From contig JAGRKV010000052.1 of NCBI GenBank assembly GCA_020442165.1, forward strand, positions 62,001 to 126,000: DNA of 64,000 nt, read 5' to 3'. A program made the position numbers and the translations under genes. The DNA comes from Hyphomicrobiaceae bacterium (GTDB lineage Bacteria; Pseudomonadota; Alphaproteobacteria; Rhizobiales; Hyphomicrobiaceae). Below, one piece after another: positions 18,021 through 26,855 of this stretch. The notes under the pieces were generated by a model, which was not told the DNA's origin, did no database searches, and saw only the letters and a program-made list of their open reading frames with translations. The first letter of the stretch is position 1; each line of letters opens with the position of its first letter.

Positions 18021-19217
18021 ATGCTGGCCGATATGCTTTTGCGCTTTAGGCGCGATTCCTCTGGAACAATTGCTGTGATGTTTGGATTGATTGCTTTGAT
18101 CGTCGTCAGCATCGGCGGCCTGGCAATCGACTACTCCCGTGCGACCTCGCTGCAATCGAGGCTGCAGGCTGCTCTGGATGCAGCGGTGATTGCTGGTGCC
18201 AAAGCCAATCCGAGTGACCGCAATACGATCGCTGAGAGTGTGTTTGAAGAGAATATGCGCGCGGTGGATATGAAAGGCTTGACGTCGAAGTTCCATTCGC
18301 AGAATGCGACAGTGTTCCTGGGATCGGCAGAAGCATATGTGGATGCGCCCTTCTTGGGCATCCTGGGTGTTTCCAAGTTGACAGTGAACAAGACCGCCAC
18401 GGCCGTGCTTTCGACCGGCGGCAAAGTCTGCATTCTCGTGCTCGACGCGAGTGCGGCCCAAGCCTTTCTGGTCAACAGTGGTGCGAATGTCGAATCTCCC
18501 GATTGCGAAGTGCATGTTCGTTCGACGGCATCGCCAGCCGCCATATTCAATGCCTCATCGGACATCGAGACGCAGCGGCTGTGCATCGCTGGAACGTCGA
18601 TCATCGACAATGGCGGGTATCATCCCAACCTGGCGCTTGGCTGCACGACAATCGGCGATCCTTATGCCGGGCAATTTCCCGAACCGAGCACCAGCTCCTG
18701 CGACTATTCAAATCTCAACATCAATGGTGGCGCGGTCAATCTCAAGCCGGGCGTCTATTGCGGCTGGACCAATTTCAACGCCGCGCCCGACGTTACGTTT
18801 GATCAGGGCGTCTACATCATCAAGGATGGCGGCTGGAACGTGAATGGCGGCAACTGGTCTGGCAGCGGCGTGACGTTCTATTATGCGGACCAGTCAAAAA
18901 TCCAATTCAACAGCGCGGTTGCCGCGACCTTGACGGCGCCAACTTCGGGTTCCTACGCCAATGTCATCATGTTCGAGAAGGCCGGACTGGCGCGGTCGCC
19001 TTTCGTTGTCGACGATTCACGCGGGTTCAACCTGACGGGGCTCATTTACCTGCCAAGCCGGGACACAATCTTCAATTCGGCTTCGAACATGGAGGTGAAG
19101 AACTTTGCCCTGGTGGTCAATACCCTGATCCTCGACGACACGAACTGGAAACTCGATCCCGGCGACCTTGCGATGCCCGCTTCATCCGGCGGCAAGGTTG
19201 TCCGTCTCATTCAGTAG
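18021..19217 (+). CDS. TadE/TadG-like pilus-assembly family protein with beta-solenoid end
   Basis: A 398-residue protein starting with the Tad-like motif: FRRDSSGTIAVMFGLIALIV, one membrane segment, then IDYSRATSLQSRLQAALDAA. This is the N-terminus of TadG-related Flp pilus proteins. The C-terminal 230 residues are Gly, Asn and Ser rich with repeating strands (NINGGAVNLKPGVYCGW, GVYIIKDGGWNVNGGNWSG), probably a right-handed beta-solenoid. No other tad or cpa gene is near, so it is an orphan. GGGAG lies 8 nt before the ATG chosen; a start at 17949 is possible. The upstream 150 bp are AT-rich. Confidence 0.7.
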   Translation: MLADMLLRFRRDSSGTIAVMFGLIALIVVSIGGLAIDYSRATSLQSRLQAALDAAVIAGAKANPSDRNTIAESVFEENMRAVDMKGLTSKFHSQNATVFLGSAEAYVDAPFLGILGVSKLTVNKTATAVLSTGGKVCILVLDASAAQAFLVNSGANVESPDCEVHVRSTASPAAIFNASSDIETQRLCIAGTSIIDNGGYHPNLALGCTTIGDPYAGQFPEPSTSSCDYSNLNINGGAVNLKPGVYCGWTNFNAAPDVTFDQGVYIIKDGGWNVNGGNWSGSGVTFYYADQSKIQFNSAVAATLTAPTSGSYANVIMFEKAGLARSPFVVDDSRGFNLTGLIYLPSRDTIFNSASNMEVKNFALVVNTLILDDTNWKLDPGDLAMPASSGGKVVRLIQ

Positions 19218-19247
19218 CGTGTGTTTGAATGATGCGCGGCTGGCACT

Positions 19248-19937
19248 TCATGGACCGTTCCGCTGATATTTGAACTTCATGCCGTCGAGATCCCTTATCG
19301 CAGTGCTGGTATAGGTCAAATGCAGGGTGCCGAGCTCATCGCGCTGCAACCGGGTTCCCACAAGTGGCTTACGTCCCATGTCGCCTGGATCGAAAACAAA
19401 CAGATAGGCTTTGCCCATACCAGCAGGCTTGGGAAGTGCAACGGTCTGGTAGTCGAGACCCACCATGCCAATGCCGAGTGCCACCGTCTCGGGAGGACTT
19501 TGACAGTCCGTCTTGTAGCCGTCGTACTGGGTGTATCCTTCGCTTGACGTGCCGTCACAGAGTACGCGGACATTAATACCCTGCATGCTCTCGCTCGACG
19601 TGCTGCCGACGATTATCTCGTAGGCACCGCTTTCCGCCTCGCGTTGCTCCTTGAAAGTGAATGTCGGCTTTCGATCATAGGCAGGGGTCTGCAGGACGAT
19701 TGCGTCGCCATCGCTTTGCCAGGTGCCCTCGGACTGCTCATCGTAGGCGCCGTAGGACAGGTAGTATTGGAACTTGCCGTCTGGCGTCAGTCGGAAGCAT
19801 GAGCCAACCTCGCGTACGCCTTGCAGGCAGTATGTGCCCTCAATGTTGCCACCGGGGCTAGCGAGCCCGGCAAACGGGAAAATCGCGCTGGCTGCTATTG
19901 CGAGCGCCGCCACACACATCCGATGGGCAGGGTTCAT
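19248..19937 (-). CDS. Secreted hypothetical protein
   Basis: A 229-residue exported protein with a signal peptide (VAALAIAASAIFPFAGLAS). The mature protein contains four to five cysteines (GTYCLQGVREVGSCFRL, VLCDGTS, KTDCQSP) and a beta-rich pattern around DGKFQYYLSYGAYDEQSEGT, as in lipocalin-like or META-type periplasmic proteins. I cannot place it in a family. The same-strand gene upstream is queE, about 100 bp away. The start is chosen for the signal peptide; its ribosome site is weak. Confidence 0.6.
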   Translation of the reverse strand: MNPAHRMCVAALAIAASAIFPFAGLASPGGNIEGTYCLQGVREVGSCFRLTPDGKFQYYLSYGAYDEQSEGTWQSDGDAIVLQTPAYDRKPTFTFKEQREAESGAYEIIVGSTSSESMQGINVRVLCDGTSSEGYTQYDGYKTDCQSPPETVALGIGMVGLDYQTVALPKPAGMGKAYLFVFDPGDMGRKPLVGTRLQRDELGTLHLTYTSTAIRDLDGMKFKYQRNGP

Positions 19938-20038
19938 TGGGAAATCCGTCAGTCGATCCCGTTGGTGGCCGGAATGCGGCCACGTTGTTTTAGGCATCAC
20001 GGGTCCTGGATACGGACAAGTGGTCTAGCGTCCCGACC

Positions 20039-20668
20039 CTAGGGTATACCGATCAGCTTATGTGTCTGAAGGGAGAGGCGCCACTCCGGATTTGCCTTGA
20101 CGTAGGCAACGGCAGCAGCGGTGTGGGCCGCGCTGTCGGGACCGTCCATCGGCTGCAGATAGCGATGGGTGAACTCAAGGTCGAGGCAGTCTTCCGGCGA
20201 AAGCGCCTTCTGCGGGTATACGAGCTTGAGTTCATCGCCGGTGCGTTGAACGATTTCCGCGCCCGCCTTGGGACTGACGCAGATCCAATCGATGGCGCGC
20301 GGCACCGCTATGGTGCCGTTGGTCTCGATGGCGATCTCGAAGCCTTCATCGTGGAGCGCATCGATCAGTTCCTTGTCGACCTGCAGCATGGGCTCGCCGC
20401 CGGTCAGGACGACGAGCGTTGGGGCGGCATCATCGCTGGACGCTGAGACCATGGCGTCGATGACCTGCTCGGCGCGGCGGTAGCGGCCACCGCCCGGTCC
20501 ATTCGTGCCGACGAAATCGGTATCGCAGAACGTGCAGGTGGCGGTGGCGCGATCGGCCTCCACGCCCGACCACAGATTGCAGCCAGCGAAACGGCAAAAG
20601 ATCGCGGGGCGTCCGGCGTTATGGCCTTCGCCCTGCAGCGTGTAGAAGATCTCCTTGATCTGGTACAT
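20039..20668 (-). CDS. queE: 7-carboxy-7-deazaguanine synthase
   Basis: A 209-residue radical SAM protein. The cluster cysteines are spaced CX14CX2C (AGC-NLWSG onwards to TCTFCDTDFVG), the unusual spacing known for some proteobacterial QueE proteins in place of CX3CX2C. Other conserved parts are IFYTLQGEGHNAGRPAIFCR, VLTGGEPMLQVD and ETNGTIAVP. It converts 6-carboxytetrahydropterin to CDG. The ATG chosen begins MYQIKEIF as in homologues. It is divergent from the YhhQ fusion gene, with about 85 bp for both promoters. Confidence 0.93.
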   Translation of the reverse strand: MYQIKEIFYTLQGEGHNAGRPAIFCRFAGCNLWSGVEADRATATCTFCDTDFVGTNGPGGGRYRRAEQVIDAMVSASSDDAAPTLVVLTGGEPMLQVDKELIDALHDEGFEIAIETNGTIAVPRAIDWICVSPKAGAEIVQRTGDELKLVYPQKALSPEDCLDLEFTHRYLQPMDGPDSAAHTAAAVAYVKANPEWRLSLQTHKLIGIP

Positions 20669-20754
20669 GTCGTGCCGTCGTTGTTCGCTGATGAGCAGGC
20701 TATAGTCGTTCGAATTGCGCAAGTCACGGCCTGCATTGCGAGGAGGGGTTCATT

Positions 20755-21897
20755 TTGGCGGTCACCCGCGACAGTTGGAAATGTACCCCGTTTGTCTCGG
20801 GCACGCCGGTTCCCTACCGGACGTCGTACTCGACCGGCGAAATGGAAAGGATCCGCGCCGGGCTGTTGCCGGAGGCGATGGAGGACAAGTGGTTCGTCTT
20901 CTTCGAGGCGCCATATCTCTACCTGCACCGGAGCTGGACGGGCGATCCAGCCTATCGTGTCGAATTGGCCGAGGATGCGGATGGTGGGCGGGTGGTGGAG
21001 GCGCTGTCGGCCATCGAAGTGCCGGACGACCGTTCGAGGGGCGAGGATGCACAGCTTCTGGAATTCCTGATCGGCAATCTTCTGCTGGATCAGGACAAAC
21101 CGTTTCCGATGCCGGCCGACACGCCCCGGACTCCGGCTGGAGTTTATCAGCATGTCGTTGCGGGGACCGGATATCCCGAGCAGGTGGTGGGCCGGGCACA
21201 TCCCTTGCGCTACTACGATCTCGTTATGGTGGCGTTCGTCACGGTGCTCGTCTGCTCGAACCTCATCGGTCCGGCCAAGATCGCGACGCTGGATCTGCCG
21301 GTTCTGGGGCCGGTCGTCTTCGGCGCGGGGGTACTGTTCTTTCCGATCTCCTACATTTTCGGCGATGTGCTGACGGAGGTTTATGGCTATGCCCGCGCCC
21401 GCAAGGTGATATGGGCGGGCTTTGCCGCATTGGCCTTTGCCAGTGTGATGGCGGCAATCGTGGTGGCGCTGCCCCCGGCGCCGTTCTGGAAGCATCAAGC
21501 GGCTTATGAAGTGGCGTTCGGCAATGCGTGGCGGATCGTGGCGGCGTCGATGTTCGCCTATTTCTGCGGCGAGTTCGTCAACTCCTACGTGCTGGCGAAG
21601 ATGAAGATCTGGACCAAGGGGCGCTGGCTTTGGACCCGTACCATCGGCTCGACGATCTTTGGTGAAGCGGTCGACAGCGCGCTTTTCTATCCACTGGCCT
21701 TCTACGGAACCGGCATCATCCCCAACGAGGCTTTGCCGAAGGTGATGCTGGCGCAATTCGTTTTGAAAATGCTCGTCGAGGTCGTGTTCACGCCAGCGAC
21801 CTATTGGATCGTGGGAACGCTGAAGCGCGTGGAAGAAGTCGATGTCTATGACCGGAACACCGACTTCAATCCATTCACGCTAAGGACGGATCGCTAG
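20755..21897 (+). CDS. Fusion of an unknown domain to a YhhQ-type queuosine precursor transporter
   Basis: A 380-residue protein of two parts. Residues 1 to about 150 form a soluble domain with aromatic motifs (LLPEAMEDKWFVFFEAPYLY, LHRSWTGDPAYRVEL) that I know only as a domain of unknown function. Residues 155-375 are a YhhQ/VUT-1 membrane protein with about six segments (FFPISYIFGDVLTEVYGYAR is diagnostic). YhhQ imports preQ0 or preQ1. The start is TTG with AGGAGG 8 nt upstream. Its TAG stop lies in the CTAG of a repeat element. It is divergent from queE. Confidence 0.8.
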   Translation: MAVTRDSWKCTPFVSGTPVPYRTSYSTGEMERIRAGLLPEAMEDKWFVFFEAPYLYLHRSWTGDPAYRVELAEDADGGRVVEALSAIEVPDDRSRGEDAQLLEFLIGNLLLDQDKPFPMPADTPRTPAGVYQHVVAGTGYPEQVVGRAHPLRYYDLVMVAFVTVLVCSNLIGPAKIATLDLPVLGPVVFGAGVLFFPISYIFGDVLTEVYGYARARKVIWAGFAALAFASVMAAIVVALPPAPFWKHQAAYEVAFGNAWRIVAASMFAYFCGEFVNSYVLAKMKIWTKGRWLWTRTIGSTIFGEAVDSALFYPLAFYGTGIIPNEALPKVMLAQFVLKMLVEVVFTPATYWIVGTLKRVEEVDVYDRNTDFNPFTLRTDR

Positions 21898-22000
21898 GGT
21901 ATGTTTTGCTGAAGTGAGTAGCGGTTCAGCGTGAAAAACATGCCCATGACAAAAGGACAGAGCGCGTTCCCGAATTCATCAAAAAATGAACGCGCTCTAG
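21894..22000. repeat. CTAG-bounded two-hairpin element, copy 3
   Basis: A 107 bp element with CTAG at both ends, in reverse order to copy 1. The first module pairs GGGTATGTTTT..CTGAA with TTCAGCGTGAAAAACATGCCC-like sequence; the second is a perfect 11 bp stem, AGAGCGCGTTC (21959-21969) with GAACGCGCTCT (21988-21998). Both ends overlap stop codons: the TAG of the YhhQ fusion gene on the left and the TAG of a minus-strand hypothetical gene on the right. It may act as a bidirectional terminator. Confidence 0.8.
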
Positions 22001-22344
22001 GACGACAGTTGGCCGACGATCTCGATTTCGTCGACCTTGGTGGTGTCGTCCGTCACGTCGCCGAAGTATAGGAATGCCATGCCGCCACGGGTCACGGGTG
22101 AGGTGCTGAGCGTGTCCTTGACGGCGTCGTACATGACACGCGCATCCTCGCCATAGAGATAGATGGTGCCGACGCTGCCGTCGTCGGCCAACTCGTAGCC
22201 GTCGAGTTCGCCATGGCCATCGGCAGTCAGGACGCCGTCGAGATGATCGGCGAGCAGGATGAGGGGCTGCAGGTCGGGCTTTCCTTCGTTGGAGAACCGC
22301 TGGGCGTAGTCGTCAAATCTGATGATGAGAGCGTGGGGTGTCAT
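21997..22344 (-). CDS. Hypothetical protein
   Basis: A 115-residue acidic cytoplasmic protein I do not recognise. It begins MTPHALIIRFDDYAQRFSNE and contains LADDGSVGTIYLYGEDARVM and RGGMAFLYFGDVTDDTTKVD, an alternating alpha/beta pattern. The ATG follows AAAGGCGG by a few bases. It lies downstream of queC and a small helical-repeat protein on the same strand and may belong to their transcript. Its stop is provided by the repeat element. Composition matches its neighbours. Confidence 0.6.
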   Translation of the reverse strand: MTPHALIIRFDDYAQRFSNEGKPDLQPLILLADHLDGVLTADGHGELDGYELADDGSVGTIYLYGEDARVMYDAVKDTLSTSPVTRGGMAFLYFGDVTDDTTKVDEIEIVGQLSS

Positions 22345-22377
22345 GTCCGCCTTTTTCGGTGTCACTGGTCTGGGGTT

Positions 22378-22644
22378 TCAGGTCTCGTGGGCCAGTTCGT
22401 GATGGATCGCGCGAAGCTCGGCCTTGGGATCGGGAAAGCGTTCATAGTCCATATGGGTGCGGGCATACCAGTAGCGCGCGTTGGAAGCGTCGCCTTCCAT
22501 CTTGTGCAGGACCGCGTGCAGCCAGCAGGCAACCGGGCTCGTCTCATAGCGCTGAACGATTTCGTGTGCCTCCTCCCACCGGCCCGCGAGGGCGGCGTCG
22601 AGCGCCTTCATCAATTCGGCTCGGATTTCCTCGCTTGCTGCCAT
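22378..22644 (-). CDS. Small helical protein, TPR-like
   Basis: An 88-residue protein overlapping the 3' end of queC by 34 bp. It is predicted all-helical: [40 protein letters not shown] and [20 protein letters not shown]. The [17 protein letters not shown] pattern and the NARYWYAR repeat resemble TPR/Sel1 helices. Such small proteins next to housekeeping genes are frequent in Alphaproteobacteria and uncharacterised. The overlap suggests translational coupling with queC. Confidence 0.7.
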   Translation of the reverse strand: MAASEEIRAELMKALDAALAGRWEEAHEIVQRYETSPVACWLHAVLHKMEGDASNARYWYARTHMDYERFPDPKAELRAIHHELAHET

Positions 22645-23327
22645 TGCTCCCATCCTTTGGCTCTCAGTTCGCATGCGGGACACGCACCACAGCCCCAGCC
22701 CCAATCGTGCCGGTGTGTGCGGTCGCCAAGGTAGCAGGTGTGGGTGGCCTCCGCGATCAGGGCGACCAGTTTGTCGCCGCCCAGCTTCTCGGCCAGGGCC
22801 CAGGTGCCGGCCTTGTCGATATACATGAGGGGGGTCACGATCTCGAAGTGCTGGTCCATGCCGAGCGACAGCGCCTGCGCCAGGGTCTGAAGCGTGTCGT
22901 TGCGGCAATCGGGATAGCCCGAGTAGTCGGTCTCGCACATGCCGCCAATGAGTGTGGTGATGCCGCGCCGATAGCCGAGGGCGGCCGCATAGGTGAAAAA
23001 CAAGAGGTTGCGGCCTGGAACGAACGTGTTGGGCAGACCGCTGTCGGCCATCTCGATGGCGACGGAGCGGGTCAGGCTCGTTTCCGATATGCGTCCAAGA
23101 GTCGGCATTTCGAGGGGATGATCGGGCCCGAGCTTACTACCCCACCGGGGAAATTCCGCCTTCAGGCGCGCGAGTACGTCGAGGCGCGTTTCAAGCTCGA
23201 TGTCGTGCCTTTGGCCATAGGCGAAGCCGATGGTTTCGACGCTGTCGAATGTCTCCAGCGCCTGGGCGAGGCAGACGGTTGAATCCTGGCCGCCTGAAAA
23301 TAGGACCAGAGCAGAAGTTGCCGGCAT
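22611..23327 (-). CDS. queC: 7-cyano-7-deazaguanine (preQ0) synthase
   Basis: A 238-residue PP-loop ATP pyrophosphatase. The nucleotide-binding motif is [17 protein letters not shown]; the conserved core includes [20 protein letters not shown] and [15 protein letters not shown]; the C-terminal zinc site is CYLGDR...[12 protein letters not shown]. It converts CDG to preQ0 with ATP and ammonia. With queD, queE and queF in the same 7 kb it completes the path from carboxytetrahydropterin to preQ1. It is followed by two small genes on the same strand. Confidence 0.94.
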   Translation of the reverse strand: MPATSALVLFSGGQDSTVCLAQALETFDSVETIGFAYGQRHDIELETRLDVLARLKAEFPRWGSKLGPDHPLEMPTLGRISETSLTRSVAIEMADSGLPNTFVPGRNLLFFTYAAALGYRRGITTLIGGMCETDYSGYPDCRNDTLQTLAQALSLGMDQHFEIVTPLMYIDKAGTWALAEKLGGDKLVALIAEATHTCYLGDRTHRHDWGWGCGACPACELRAKGWEQWQQARKSEPN

Positions 23328-23422
23328 GTGGTCTCCGGGACCATGGAGGAGGATCGCCAGTGACCTGCCAACCGGGATCTCCTAGATTTGGGTTCAGTGT
23401 GACATGCCCAGGGGTTGGCGCG

Positions 23423-23869
23423 ATGTCAACGACCGACCGGTTCGATCTTGATCGCTTCGTGGCGGCTCAGGACGGGATATTCGAGCGTGCCTGCGCCGAA
23501 ATGGCGGCTGGCCGCAAGCAGTCGCACTGGATGTGGTTCGTGTTTCCGCAGCTGAGAGGGCTGGGGACGAGCGTGATGGCGGAGCGTTATGGAATCGCCT
23601 CGCTGGCGGAAGCGCAGGCCTATCTGGCTCATCCCGTGACTGGGCCGCACCTGGCGCGCATTACTGTGCTTGTCCTGGAGCACCGGGGGACATCCCTGCG
23701 AACCCTGTTCGGAACGCCTGACGACTTGAAGTTCCAGTCGTCGATGACGCTTTTCGAGGCGGCTTCCACGCCTGAAAGCGTCTATGCGGAAGCAATCGCC
23801 GCGATGTGCGGGGGACGGCGCGATGAACGCACGCTGAGGATGATCGGCAAGGGTGGGCAGCGCGCGTGA
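23423..23869 (+). CDS. DUF1810 family protein
   Basis: A 148-residue protein of the DUF1810 family. Typical parts are DLDRFVAAQDGIFERACAEM, GRKQSHWMWFVFPQLRGLG and LKFQSSMTLFEAAS. It is soluble and helical, with no known activity; related proteins in eukaryotes and bacteria resemble calpastatin-named entries without evidence of that role. The ATG aligns with family starts and follows AGGGG. It is divergent from queC and stands alone. Confidence 0.87.
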   Translation: MSTTDRFDLDRFVAAQDGIFERACAEMAAGRKQSHWMWFVFPQLRGLGTSVMAERYGIASLAEAQAYLAHPVTGPHLARITVLVLEHRGTSLRTLFGTPDDLKFQSSMTLFEAASTPESVYAEAIAAMCGGRRDERTLRMIGKGGQRA

Positions 23870-23922
23870 CAGTGCTTCGACCCGCGAGCGGCTATTTCGA
23901 GGCTGCGGGGCTGCCCTTGCTA

Positions 23923-24837
23923 TTACGCGCTGGCTTGGCTTGCAGTTGACGCAACGCTATCGCCAGATGCCATGCCGCGACCATGATCGGCGTATTCCTG
24001 CTCGGTTGCCTGGCGGAGCCCCTTGGCGGTCAGGACGAAGATATCGGCGGTCTTGGGATAGGGCTGGGTGGCTGCATCCTCGGCGATGCTGGTGCCGATG
24101 TGAACTTTCTTGTCGTCTGACATTTCGTCGGTCCAGGCAACGAGGAAGTCGCGGTTGGGTGCACCCAGATAGACCTTGGGGCCCAGAGCCTTCAACAGGC
24201 GTGCGTGGAATGCTGCGGACAACAGACGTGCGGCATCATAACCGTCGCCGGTTTCGAAGTGCGCCATCTCGCCGTTCTCGCCTTCGGGTGTCACGAGCTT
24301 GATAGCAACGTCTTCGCTCTTGGTGTCGAGGTTGGCCATTGCCGCCTCGTGTACGGTGAGTAGCGAGACGCCCCAGTGTTCGATGCGTTCGCGGCTGAGA
24401 TACATCATGCCGATTCCGGTGTCGGCGACGTAGGCAAGGCCCGCGCTCTTGGAAAACGGGATTATCAGGTCACTTGGCGCCCCGTCCGCTGCGTCCTGCA
24501 GGGAAACGAGCTGGATCATCAGGCTGTTGCGGAGTTCTTCAAAGCTGCCGTGCGCCAGTTCGTCGGCTTTTTCGAGATTTTCCAGCTGCGTGTCGAAGTA
24601 CCAAAGAATGAATTCGGGCCGGTCGTGGGGTTCGAATTCGAGAGCCTCGGTATAAAGGTCGCTGAGTGGGAAGGTGTGGCCACCGACCGTAAGGGCGTTT
24701 GCAGTGGCGGAGGAGCTTACCTCAAGTCGTGGACGTTGCTGGTCGAGAACGTCGATCACAAGGTCCCGGAAATCGGCTTCGTCAATCTCGACGGCGGTGT
24801 TCAAGTACGACGGGATACCCGACAAACTGAGCAGCAT
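23923..24837 (-). CDS. DUF1444 family protein
   Basis: A 304-residue soluble protein resembling the DUF1444 family. Recognisable stretches are LPLSDLYTEALEF-like HTFPLSDLYTEALEFEPHDR, DGAPSDLIIPFSKSAGLAYV, IEHWGVSLLTVHEAAMANLD and PKVYLGAPNRDFLVAWTDEM. The C-terminal tail is Ala/Ser rich. There is no signal peptide. GGAG lies 8 nt before the ATG; an earlier in-frame start would add 48 residues of unlikely sequence. The function is unknown. It converges with the DUF1810 gene, about 50 bp apart. Confidence 0.72.
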   Translation of the reverse strand: MLLSLSGIPSYLNTAVEIDEADFRDLVIDVLDQQRPRLEVSSSATANALTVGGHTFPLSDLYTEALEFEPHDRPEFILWYFDTQLENLEKADELAHGSFEELRNSLMIQLVSLQDAADGAPSDLIIPFSKSAGLAYVADTGIGMMYLSRERIEHWGVSLLTVHEAAMANLDTKSEDVAIKLVTPEGENGEMAHFETGDGYDAARLLSAAFHARLLKALGPKVYLGAPNRDFLVAWTDEMSDDKKVHIGTSIAEDAATQPYPKTADIFVLTAKGLRQATEQEYADHGRGMASGDSVASTASQASA

Positions 24838-26461
<1,624 letters not shown>

Positions 26462-26487
26462 AAACCGGTGCGATACGCGGAGCCGGT

Positions 26488-26814
26488 ATGACAACAACGC
26501 GGATTACGGCGTCGCTCATCGCTGCTGTCGCCGCCGTTGTGGCAGCGCCGGTATCCGTTGTTGCAGGCATAAGTGGTGCGGGCGTGTGGCAGGCCTTGCG
26601 CGGTCCACCACCCAGCGGCGGCGAGGGCGTGCAAGGTGATGCCTATGCCGCCTTTTTTGTCGGCGGGCCGGTGGGGCTTGTCGTCGGCAGCTTGCTCATA
26701 GGCTGGCTGGCGTTCTGGCTTGCCCGCCGGTCGAACTGGCCGCTGCTTGCCGCGCTATTCGGCGTGCTGGTCGTGGCGAGCATCTTTGCCGTGCAGATGC
26801 TGGGCTCGCATTGA
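26488..26814 (+). CDS. Small membrane protein
   Basis: A 108-residue protein with three hydrophobic segments: SLIAAVAAVVAAPVSVVAGI, FFVGGPVGLVVGSLLIGWLA and LLAALFGVLVVASIFAVQML. It has no known motif. It starts 26 bp after the enolase stop and is likely on the same transcript. Short three-helix proteins of this kind vary between genera, and I cannot assign a function. Confidence 0.6.
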   Translation: MTTTRITASLIAAVAAVVAAPVSVVAGISGAGVWQALRGPPPSGGEGVQGDAYAAFFVGGPVGLVVGSLLIGWLAFWLARRSNWPLLAALFGVLVVASIFAVQMLGSH

Positions 26815-26855
26815 AGCAGGGTTCCGGGCAGGTGCCTAATTCCCAAGTGGATTTG

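Noticed and set aside
20025..20042. Two CTAG sites flanking the queE 3' end as another repeat copy
   Set aside because: They are 14 bp apart with none of the hairpin core; the sequence inside queE is coding.
20404..21756. A 450-codon minus-strand open frame across queE and the YhhQ fusion
   Set aside because: It covers the divergent promoter region and both genes in a wrong frame; no motif is present.
24625..24650. GGTTCGAATTC as a tRNA T-arm
   Set aside because: It lies in the coding sequence of the DUF1444 protein and no acceptor, D or anticodon arms flank it.
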